In this document: piece by piece, positions 42,427-51,898 of the stretch
Position numbering within the stretch: the first letter of the stretch is position 1
Layout of the letters: each line of letters begins with the position of its first letter
From: Paralithodes platypus
Taxonomy: Eukaryota > Arthropoda > Malacostraca > Decapoda > Lithodidae
Reading direction: 5' to 3'
Assembly: GCA_032716605.1 (NCBI GenBank)
Contig: CM064485.1
Span: 35,922,658-35,986,657, forward strand
Length of the DNA: 64,000 nucleotides
Made by a program: the position numbers and the translations under genes
Notes under the pieces: model-generated
The model's input: the letters and a program-made list of their open reading frames with translations, nothing else
Told to the model about the DNA's origin: nothing
Databases searched by the model: none

Positions 42427-42690
42427 ATAATACGTCTAGGTACACTCGGCCAATATTACACTTGGGCCACCTTGGATTCTAGGTACACTCGGCCAACATT
42501 ACACTTGGGCTACCTTGGATTCTTTCCGTCTTATAATTTAGTTAATTTGACAATAAGGTGTAGGTGTGTGTTCGTGTGTAGATGGGCCCCACCTGAACCA
42601 CCAGGCTCATTATTTTATCAGTTTGAAACAGTTGTCGAGTTCACCCAAAATATCTCCCAAAAAGAAAGGGTGTGGGTGTGTGGGTAGTGG
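42427..42690 (+). repeat. Dispersed repeat with internal duplication
   Basis: AGGTACACTCGGCCAA, ACACTTGGGC and ACCTTGGATTCT occur twice in tandem (42436-42524). The following 160 bp (GGGCCCCACCTGAACCACCA and so on) matches the reverse complement of 44560-44757. Class unknown. Confidence 0.7.
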
Positions 42691-42754
42691 TATGAAGGGG
42701 ATGGGGGGAGAGAGAAAGAATGAGGGTTCCGAAAACAACTTCTATCTTTCTATC

Positions 42755-43130
42755 TATCTATATGCTCAGGCCCAATCCCCATTTTGGGGGTAGCCGACTC
42801 AAGACAGAGCAAGAACAGGGAAAACACAAAAACAACATAAAACAACAAATAAACACAGATAAAAAGCACAAACTCACACACATCCAGGTCACCCAGGAGA
42901 AGACCCAGAGACCAGGGTCACCCAGGTCGCTCCAGCACTCCCCCGGCCCCCGACCACCCGGAGAGGTTCCGATCTCGGCAGGCAGACATGCAGCGGAGCC
43001 AAAGCCACAAGCCCTCCCACCACACTTCCAGGCGCACCCTTCATATTAATCGTCTCCCTGGGCCAGGCGCCTGATGGACTATTATCTAGTCCAACTTGCG
43101 CCCGACCCCTTACTCCAAACAACTTAACAA
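42755..43130 (-). mobile_element. LINE-C 3' untranslated fragment
   Basis: This is the inverted copy of 20410-20793, starting at its (TCTA)n tail. The two differ by a few substitutions (for example AAGCCCTCCCAC in both, CAAAGCCACAAGC against the LINE-C equivalent). No coding part is retained. Frames over it on both strands are not genes. Confidence 0.85.
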
Positions 43131-43177
43131 CTTAAAACAACTTAAGGCTGATAAATGCAACGGCATTAACTTGGTAG

Positions 43178-43300
43178 ACCCAAGGGACTGGAGTTCTCAA
43201 AAAAAAAAATCCAGTCCTAACGCTGTTATTGACTTACAGTGTGCAGGCTTAATAATCCAGAAGGGTTGATAGCATCTGAACTCCTATTTATCTAATATAT
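43178..43300 (+). repeat. Hairpin-headed dispersed repeat, copy 4
   Basis: AGGGACTGGAGTTCTCAAAA, then ATCCAGTCCTAACGCTG, TTGACTTACAGTGTGCAGGC, TTAATAATCCAGAAGGGTTG and TCTGAACTCCTATTT. The right end is nearly complete. Confidence 0.75.
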
Positions 43301-43980
43301 TGGTAGTGATAATGTAACTATTAGTTCAGTAACTATACAGTAATTATTATTTCATATATTTAGTATGAGGGCACGTATCTATACAATGATCTCCTTCTCT
43401 CTCTCTCTCTCTCTCTGAAAAACTAGACTTGGTTTCTCCAGTGATTCCACCAGATTATTAATTTACTTATATAATTATTATTATCATTGTTTTTAGGTTA
43501 GCACACATCTATTATTAACGTTCATCTTTATTGCAAGGTCATCAGAAATAATTATATTAGTACTGAATCTGAATAGTTAGTCATGGGATTTACACTGATA
43601 TATGTTGGTAGGCCTTACGAATAAATACATTGCAACTCCAGGAGTAAAAGAGGTGTTGGTAAAGAGTTCTATATGAAGACCCATACTAATCTCAAGAGAG
43701 CAATAAAGGCTAAACGAGACTCAAACTATGCAATGCTTGGGAGGAAAAGGGGTAGTTTGGCAGGAGACACAGGAAAATTGACTTTAGATCAGCATGAACA
43801 GAGAGGAATTTGGTAACACAATTCAAACACGGTTGCCAGCTACTCAAAGTATAACGATAAACAGGAGGAAAATTATTTACCAACAAATTGTTTGTGTTGT
43901 TATTAAATTGTTTAATATATAATTATTTTTGTTTATATCGTTTTAAACACCACTAACACCCCAAATTAAATTAAGGAAAG
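43301..43980. other. Unassigned spacer
   Basis: AT-rich sequence with a short (CT)n at 43395-43416. Nothing else is recognised. Confidence 0.5.
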
Positions 43981-44062
43981 CATGTGATTGTTCCAAGATT
44001 CGAACTTAGGATATCACATACAGAACTTACGCACTCTACCCATTACATCATCAAGACATGTC
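43981..44062 (-). repeat. tRNA-like SINE head, copy 2
   Basis: The reverse strand has GATGTAATGGGTAGAGTGCG as an A-box region and AAGTTCGAATCTTGG as a B box, then TCACATG. It aligns with the copy at 7985-8064 over its full length with many substitutions. It is not a functional tRNA. Confidence 0.5.
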
Positions 44063-44559
44063 ATCAGGCATGTCATATTTCTACCATTTGGTTTAATGCA
44101 TAAATATGTTATCATCTGAAAAACAAAATCTGGCTACAGGTAATTTAGAATCATAACGAACCTGTCTCTGTCTTACCTACGTGCAATTTATTGTGCTGAA
44201 TTTTATTAATCATGATCCCACTAATGCAATATTAACTGTGACTCCCATGCTTGAGGGAAGTCATCGACAGATCAACACATTTGCACAGCAGAAAGGTAAC
44301 AGTTGGAGAGTGTGAGAGAGAGAGTGTGTGCTATATCGCTACTTGCCCTCTAAATATATGAACTGATAGCAATTGTATGTTTATCAACTGTAACCGTACA
44401 AAACTTCTTGTATCATAAAAGGACTACCTTTAACTATATTAACATACTACCACTATTAAGTTAATGCCGTTGCATGTATCAACCTCAAGTTATTTCCCAA
44501 AAAACTCGGCCTCTCTTCTCCCCCCCCCCCTCCCCCACCATCCACTACCCACACACCCC
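44063..44559. other. Unassigned spacer
   Basis: AT-rich sequence with a C-run at 44518-44530. No gene or element is recognised. Confidence 0.45.
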
Positions 44560-44757
44560 CTTCCTCTCCTTCCTCTACTTGGGCAATATTTTGGATGAGC
44601 TTGGCATCTGTTTAGAACTGACAACTTAGCGAGTCCAGTGGTTCAGGTGGGGACCATGTACACATGAACGCACACACCCTGTGCCAAATCATCAATACTG
44701 CAAGACTGAAAAAATCCAAGGTGGCCGACGCGGAATGTTGGCTGAGTGTACATAAGT
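44560..44757 (-). repeat. Dispersed repeat, inverted copy of 42427-42690
   Basis: Its reverse complement has GTACACTCAGCCAACATT, GGCCACCTTGGATTTTTTCA and GGTCCCCACCTGAACCACTG, matching the forward copy at about four bases in five. It lacks the internal duplication. Confidence 0.7.
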
Positions 44758-45592
44758 ATTGCTGTTCCTGTCTTTCAGGACTCCTTCTAAGCTAAAGTCA
44801 ATTAAACCATATAAACGCTATCCCTTATTGCCATTTCGACCAAATCTATAATACTTATGAGTTACCAGTGCGAGTATGTCTACGTCTTGCAAACTGTAAT
44901 CATGTACTCTGTTCTAGTCTTAGTCCTTCCAGTCATTAATAGATATATTACACTCCAATTAATCCCTCGAACCCCAGAGACATCAATCCTAACTTTTGTT
45001 ACACACAGCCCCAGCATCAGCCATTGTACCTCAACTATTCTTGCCTTATATAAATAATGGTATGCCTTTTAAAAGGCTCGTAGGGGTCTATAATTTATAC
45101 ACGTGGTAGCTTATGATGTGGGTTATATAAACATTAGTTGGCAGCTCACAAAGACCACCCTGGGTCACCCCATTGTGTTTAATAATAATACAAAAATTAA
45201 ACACATGAAAAATACCTGGGACTGAGGGATGAATTTACTTACCTTTAATGATGGGGCTCAAAGGGTTAAGTGTCAGCATTGCCTTCCGAGTAATCTAACT
45301 AGCGAGAAATAAAGCCTGGCACTTGGCACTTCAATTACATTTTGCAATGCAATTCATTACAGAAAACCTAATTGAATGACACCCCTTGATATTTATTCAC
45401 CATATTATACTGTCAGATGTTCACCTTTAATATATGTATCTTATTTTACTTATTAGTACTAGTGTTATTATTGTATATGTTTTGTTGTTTATCTTATAAG
45501 TACACTTGGCCAACTTAGTATCATAAAAATTAGCAGCCTGATCAATATAGCTCGGTTTGTAAGCAGTTCCTATTATTTTTTGTAAATATAAA

Positions 45593-45690
<98 letters not shown>

Positions 45691-46227
45691 GGAACATGGT
45701 AAATATACAAATGGGTAAATATATCATAAGTTATCTTGCGTTCACAATCACCTTAAAAGAATATACAGAAAACATTGGCAGAATAACCCCTCGACTAAAA
45801 CACAGTCTTATTATCAATTATTATTTATAAATACCTTACTCTCTTGCAGCCTTTGTTTACATACCGTATATGTTTTCAGTTACCGCCAACATATTTTATT
45901 AAGTTTCAGAGGGACCTTTAGTAAAAGGAGGAATAAAATACAAATTCAATAAACCTCTTTAAAGTCACTTTTATAGTATTGCATTCGGTTCTGGAAAGGC
46001 GTCTATTAGTCAGGGATTAAACGAATATAATAATGTTTACAATTTATCTGCAAGCACTGTACCTAATTCAGTATATGGACTGAACGTAAATTTCAACCCG
46101 TTGCAAGAAAACAAAAGGTGGTAGCGGCATTCTAGGTCATACTATATATTATACAGTACAATGTATTTAGTGATTGTATTTTAATGGAGCTAATGACATT
46201 AAAGTTCCCCTGTGTGTGTGTGTGTGT

Positions 46228-46271
<44 letters not shown>

Positions 46272-46465
46272 TGTGTGTGTCTGTTTTTGAGGGGTCTTGA
46301 TCTGAAGTTTGTTGCACTACATTATGTTACAATCCTATCCTCATCTTTTCTGCAAAAACCCTTTCACATCACGCTGCCCGAGAAACATCCGTCAATGACT
46401 GATCTGAAAACTAATACTGTTGTTTATGTGACTGATTAAAGCCTCTGTTGTTCTCTATCTGCAAA
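44758..46465. other. Spacer with (GA)n and (GT)n
   Basis: A pure (GA)n of about 95 bp lies at 45596-45690, and a (GT)n with TCTG and AG interruptions at 46211-46280. No gene is supported. Confidence 0.6.
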
Positions 46466-46789
46466 TGTGTACCGGTATCATCGGTATGCACTAAACATAA
46501 TATTGATAATCAAGCCCTGCTATCCTATAATGTGTACCGGTATCATCGGTATGCACTAAACATAATATTGATAATCAAGCCCTGCTATCCTATAATGTGT
46601 ACCGGTATCATCGGTATGCACTAAACATAATATTGATAATCAAGCCCTGCTATCCTATAATGTGTACCGGTATCATCGGTATGCACTAAACATAATATTG
46701 ATAATCAAGCCCTGCTATCCTATAATGTGTACCGGTATCATCGGTATGCACTAAACATAATATTGATAATCAAGCCCTGCTATCCTATA
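46466..46789. repeat. 65-bp minisatellite, 5 copies
   Basis: The unit TGTGTACCGGTATCATCGGT...GCTATCCTATAA repeats five times with no visible change. Confidence 0.97.
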
Positions 46790-46959
46790 CAACAAAATAG
46801 TGTAATTATGTTCTGTAATGAAATGCGTCCAGACATATAAAAGTGGCAACCCTTTACTAGAGCCCGAGAACTTTCAGTCTTCTACTGTACGTACTTCTCA
46901 CTTCTCAGCTTGTTCTTCCTCTTTCCACTTACTCTTCTTTCCTATTTTACTCCAGCCAT

Positions 46960-47070
46960 CTGGTCTGGTCTGACTATTTGCTCGTTTGCCCTCCCCACAC
47001 TTCCACCACCACGGGGCTGTTTGGTCAGGCAGCCTAGGGAACGACTACTACTACTACTACTCCACCACCA
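46960..47070 (+). repeat. Retroposon 3' end with (ACT)n tail
   Basis: GGGGCTGTTTGGTCAGGCAG, then CCTAGGGAACG and (ACT)n. Related ends occur at 55643-55740 (reverse) and 62055-62268, each followed by a trinucleotide run, which fits a retroposon with a microsatellite tail. Confidence 0.55.
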
Positions 47071-47493
47071 CCATCATGGTTGAGGGGAATGACGAGTAAG
47101 GTTCTGTTATGGTTTGGTCAAGTTGATTTAATTGTAGTTGCAAAAGACTGAACTATCTGAAGTGATCCAAGCATGTATGAGAGGAAGTATTTCGAATTAG
47201 GAAGCAAGGCAATTAAATATATGATTCTCTTGACGTATTTACAATAGGACATTGTATGCACATACGAACATGTTACAATAGTAACTAGAGATGATATTAG
47301 TTTGAAAAATACGAGCTAACTAAAACACAAATAATTCGGTGACCCTTTAAATGATAATATTCAAATAAATGTGAGTCTGCTTTTACTTTTTCTTAACTGT
47401 TAATACATTGACGCACTATATATATATAATTTTAGTATGTCAAACATTAGGCAACCTTATTTAGATTTGGAAACATATTTTGTAGTTAGAAGG

Positions 47494-47705
47494 TTAACCC
47501 TTTGAGAATATGACACATTTTAGCAGTTTATTTTGGCTATCAGACGATTTTATACAGATTAGGAAGGATTTGTGGGAAATAAAAAGGTTACAAACTATCT
47601 CAATCAACCCTCTGACTTCCATATAACCTTCCTAATCTGAATAAAATCGTATAATAATAGTCAGAGAACAGAACAGAAGTGCGTGATCGATCCTCATAGG
47701 GTTAA
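47494..47705 (+). mobile_element. Family C TTAA-MITE (intact, 212 bp)
   Basis: It starts TTAACCCTTTGAGAATATGA and ends CCTCATAGGGTTAA. The arms GGCTATCAGACGATTTTATA and ACCTTCCTAATCTGAATAAA with AATAATAGTCAG are mirrored, and the element is almost wholly palindromic. Confidence 0.8.
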
Positions 47706-47779
47706 ACATTATATTGCAACCCTTTAAAAACCGATACTGACTTTGTAATTACAGCTACAGCCAATGTATTTTATTCACC

Positions 47780-47881
47780 TTAACCCCTTCAATCAGACGA
47801 CGACTTCTTTCTTATTATTAATGCTACTACTAAATGTTCATGCTAAGTTTAGGAAAAAACATTTAAGGATCAAGGGGTTAA
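47780..47881. mobile_element. Short TTAA palindrome
   Basis: This 102-bp segment starts TTAACCCCTTCAATC and ends GGATCAAGGGGTTAA. It is probably an internally deleted family C element: the ends match, but the arms between them are reduced. Confidence 0.6.
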
Positions 47882-48991
47882 TAAAACATTTAGTTGATAA
47901 TTTGACTAATGGCCCTTCCTAAGTTGACTAAATTCACCTGAAGATTAAGAAGGATCTCTCATATTCTGAGGAGAAAGCCATTCATTACCAGAACTTTGTT
48001 TTAATGTTTTTCAACTTTATATAATTATCAAAACCGGATTACGGTAATCAATAGCCACCCGAAAATCTTAAATCATAATATTAATACAAAATCAAGCTCA
48101 TGCATTTACGCTACAAACCATACATTTATGATATAACATTATCTAATTCATACTGTCCATAAAAATTATAATCCAAACAATCAACATCCAGGCATCTAAA
48201 ATACAACCATTCACCTGAGAGTCATTTAAACCCGGCGTGCCGTCTTGATTACATTGAAACGAAACCCCACCCTCCTTCCACCGACCCACTCATATTGTCT
48301 GTCATGCCTAATAATTTGGGTATTGATAGGTTATGTATTAGTAATAGCTGTAAGCTTCTTCATTTCATATCCCATTATTACTTAACATTATTCTGGAACT
48401 TCTATTAACCCTCCAGTAATGCAAATATAGGAGAAAATAGAGTTTCCCGATATTTCTCGTCTCACCCAACCACGTCCCTTCTTTCATACGCCATATGGTT
48501 TGAGTGATTCATTCATAAAACTAGGATGTTTACTACAGATGAAATGCCACACACATCCACACACCACAACATTTTGTTGCAGGACTAAGTCGGCCAACTG
48601 TACAGTACATCAAATGAGAGCATTAACATACCACAAGGTGCCTGCTGGAATTCACTTGCTCTGCTTTTTTTTAAATACATCATATTGTGAAAAATTTACA
48701 AATTACTGTAAATTAAATTATAAAATTAAGTCATACAATTGTTAAGTTAATGGAGAAAAAAAACCCGCCTTAAAATCGCCACACTCATAGGGCTCAACAG
48801 GTGGGATTCTATAAAGACCAGTGATATAGGGTTAAGATGGTATATTGAATGTTGTAGGCTTACCTTATGATATTATATATGCATACTCATCCTATAAATG
48901 AATTATACAGTGACAATAGATTTGCATCAATAATATACATTAAAGAGAGATTCATTGTCATTGAAATAACTTAGAAAAGTTGACAGAATGA
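47882..48991. other. Unassigned spacer
   Basis: CCTTCCTAAGTTGACTAAAT at 47912 resembles a family C arm. The remainder is AT-rich and shows no gene. Confidence 0.5.
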
Positions 48992-49330
48992 ATATAAACA
49001 CCATATGATGAAGAGTTCCATATAAACACCATATGATGAAGAGTTCCATATAAACACCATATGATGAAGAGTTCCATATAAACACCATATGATGAAGAGT
49101 TCCATATAAACACCATATGATGAAGAGTTCCATATAAACACCATATGATGAAGAGTTCCATATAAACACCATATGATGAAGAGTTCCATATAAACACCAT
49201 ATGCTGAAGAGTTCCATATAAACACCATATGATGAAGAGTTCCATATAAACACCATATGATGAAGAGTTCCATATAAACACCATATGATGAAGAGTTCCA
49301 TATAAACACCATATGCTGAAGAGTTCCATA
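48992..49330. repeat. 28-bp minisatellite, 12 copies
   Basis: The unit ATATAAACACCATATGATGA + AGAGTTCC repeats 12 times. Two units carry ATGCTGAAG instead of ATGATGAAG (near 49203 and 49315). The last unit is part of the left arm of the adjoining inverted repeat. Confidence 0.97.
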
Positions 49331-49440
49331 TTGCCAACGTTTCGCAGATAGCTTCCTCAGGTTTGTGACCTGTTAGTGGCCTTAAGAAGCTATCTGCGAA
49401 ACGTTGTCAATATAGTGCTTCTCCTCATATGGTGTTTATA
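49301..49440. mobile_element. Fold-back element sharing an arm with the minisatellite
   Basis: The left arm 49301-49355 (last array unit plus ATTGCCAACGTTTCGCAGAT and AGCTTC) is mirrored by 49386-49440 (GAAGCTATCTGCGAAACGTT to CATATGGTGTTTATA). The 30-bp loop reads CTCAGG...GGCCTTAA. Confidence 0.8.
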
Positions 49441-49853
49441 TTCACTGTTATTCATTTTGATAATATATAATATGTGAACCTCGTCTTTTGAAACATTTAC
49501 ACTTATATTGATAAGATAACCATTTAGGTGTTTCTACTCTGTGCAAATCAAACAATAATATTCAGCAACGTTTAAAATTAATCCATCCCTTCGTTAAAAA
49601 TACAAAATGTGTCAAGAGCTACTCCAATATCAATATAGCCTTCAGAAAAATTGACTAAGTTTAGACTAAATTAAATATAATAGACTAATTCTCATTTTGT
49701 CACTATCTAGAGATTAGTTAATATAAATACAAGTTAGTCAAATAGTACTGTGGAACACTTGACCTATTACACAAAGGAAGACAGACGAAATTATAGATTG
49801 ACCTTTTACTAACATGTAAACTATTTTGATGTATTGAAATTCTAGAAATAAGA

Positions 49854-49935
<82 letters not shown>

Positions 49936-50863
49936 TACACCAGCAATAAACATGAGCTGGCACCTTTTTCATATTTTTGGTACCTTCAGGCACTTTATTG
50001 ATCCTAGGAATGACTTCTCGTAGTCAAGAGGCTAATATAATGAACAATTGATTTAGTTATTTCAAGGGGTTCTATGCATAAATGCATACTACGAACGCGA
50101 CCTAAGCAAACATGGCTACAAGTGTTTAGGGAGCAGAACATCTGTGTCAAGAATTATTTTGTCAAATTTACAAACACGCTCAGAAATCGCCTACTGCCTC
50201 CTCAATTTTAACTTTGGTTAGTTTTCTATTTAAAAAAATCACAGCACAGCATAATTATGGCCAAAGCCTTTTTTATTCAACCTATATTAAAGGTTCTAGA
50301 GTATTTTTGTCTTTTAACAAAAAGATGAGGATAGCATCGAAGCTGGGAAAATGGGACACAGTTTTAGAGCGTGACTTTACATGCTAGTGTGAGGGAATGA
50401 ATAGTTAATGAATATGATTCCATTATTGTAGCTTATTCTAGACAAAGTTTCTTTTGCTTAAGCTGGGCCAGGTTATCTTACGTTTACTATGTAAGATAGT
50501 ATCATACTAGGCTAGGTACAAGAAGGATGGTCAGATGAATTATGTTAGGTTAGGCCAATGGTTTTCAACCATTTAGGAACCATATGGTCCACTATTGACA
50601 TACATATAAACTCACAGCCCACTTCCTTTCAATACACACATTTTAGACAACAAATATTGGAATTATGATTATATAGAGTTGATTCTTCCAAATTACTAAG
50701 CTTTACCTACTTGTATACAATTATGATTGATCAATTTGGGTTTAGGGATGAGTAATATGTAGCTGCTAGATTTTCTGTTGTGTTCAAGATTTCACGGGAA
50801 CTATTACATACAATTGAAAGCATTTGATTGGCTGCCTTACGGCAGACACTGACACACCCACAC

Positions 50864-50895
<32 letters not shown>

Positions 50896-50901
50896 TTTTT
50901 T
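49441..50901. other. Spacer with (AAT)n
   Basis: (AAT)n of about 77 bp lies at 49858-49934 and a (CA)n(TA)n tract at 50853-50895. Nothing else is recognised. Confidence 0.6.
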
Positions 50902-51050
50902 TTTAATCTCTCAGTGGGGCTCGAACCGTCGACCGTCAGGACGAAAGCAGACGCTTTAATCAACTCCACCACGTCTGCCGTGGTGGAGTTGATTAAAGCT
51001 TCTGCTAACGCCCTGACGGTCGACGGTTCGAGCCCCACTGAGAGATTAAA
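50902..51050. repeat. Inverted pair of tRNA-like sequences (72-bp arms)
   Basis: The arms 50902-50973 and 50979-51050 mirror each other with about four mismatches around a 5-bp centre. On the plus strand the right arm reads GTGGTGGAGTTGATTAAAGC (A-box-like), then GACGGTTCGAGCCCC (B box) and ACTGAGAGATTAAA. Each arm is thus a tRNA-like half without an acceptor stem. (CA)n(TA)n tracts lie on both sides. Confidence 0.8.
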
Positions 51051-51518
51051 ACATTTAGTGGCTCACGTGTATTTGTGATATATACTTCACACACACATAT
51101 ATATATATGTATATATAAATATATATATATATATATACTATATATATACAGTATATACTTATTAACCCCGTCATCCTCTGGCTACCTGATCACCTTGCTA
51201 CCAAGCATCATAATTAATTACAACATCTATTACATCGTAACTAACCCGAAACGTCTTTCCAAGTCCTAAACTGAAGGTTGTTGGGTGTGGTCATAGTGGT
51301 CCTATAGTAGCCCTTTAGTTGTGTAGATCGCGAAAATAGACGAACAGAGAAAAACACTGTTGAGATGGTTCTATACCAGAACAATCCCCAATTGTCTATA
51401 GTTGTTATTCTCGTGTATGAGTAAGATGTGTTCGGAGAATTATATTACCTAGCGAATCTAAGTTCTTTAACGAATGTAAACGAGAAGGTGAAGTAAGACG
51501 ATGTGTTGATATAATTCC
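51051..51518. other. Spacer left of the large DNA transposon
   Basis: A (TA)n tract lies at 51093-51152. The rest is unassigned. Confidence 0.5.
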
Positions 51519-51792
51519 AGTAGGGCAGCTTAGGGCAAGATTTGACATGGATGTGGACATTCCGGACAAAAGCGCCAAATGTTTTCCACATTCTACATAG
51601 TGCCTTAGCTTCCCATTTTTGATAGGCACCACTTCCTCCTGATACATTATGGCAGCCATCTTGGATTTTTATGATCGCCATCATAGAAAAACCTATATCT
51701 ATCAATATCTCAGCTGCTAAGCCACATAGGATCATGATCTTGGTGTCCAAACATACAATTTCGAGGTCAAGGAATACATTCATACCATTTAT
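51519..51792 (+). repeat. Left terminal inverted repeat of the 3.9-kb transposon
   Basis: It contains GTGGACATTCCGGACAAAAG, GCAGCCATCTTGGATTTTTA, CATGATCTTGGTGTCCAAAC and CAAGGAATACATTC, all mirrored in the right repeat at roughly nine identical bases in ten. It ends about 110 bp before the first coding exon. Confidence 0.9.
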
Positions 51793-51898
51793 AATAAAGT
51801 TGAATGGTTATTTGGTCAGAAATTAACATAAAATAATTACGGTATAACATAATCCTAATATTTTTCTTTTCTATTTTCAGGTTGAACTAGCAAGATAG

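Noticed and set aside
48927..49337. Three overlapping reverse frames rich in aromatic residues
   Set aside because: The 28-bp unit lacks stops in all three reverse frames, so three unrelated 'proteins' appear together.
51519..51530. A short target-site duplication for the 3.9-kb transposon
   Set aside because: Flanks read ATTCC on the left and ATTAT on the right, so only ATT-like similarity is seen and it is not adjacent on the left.
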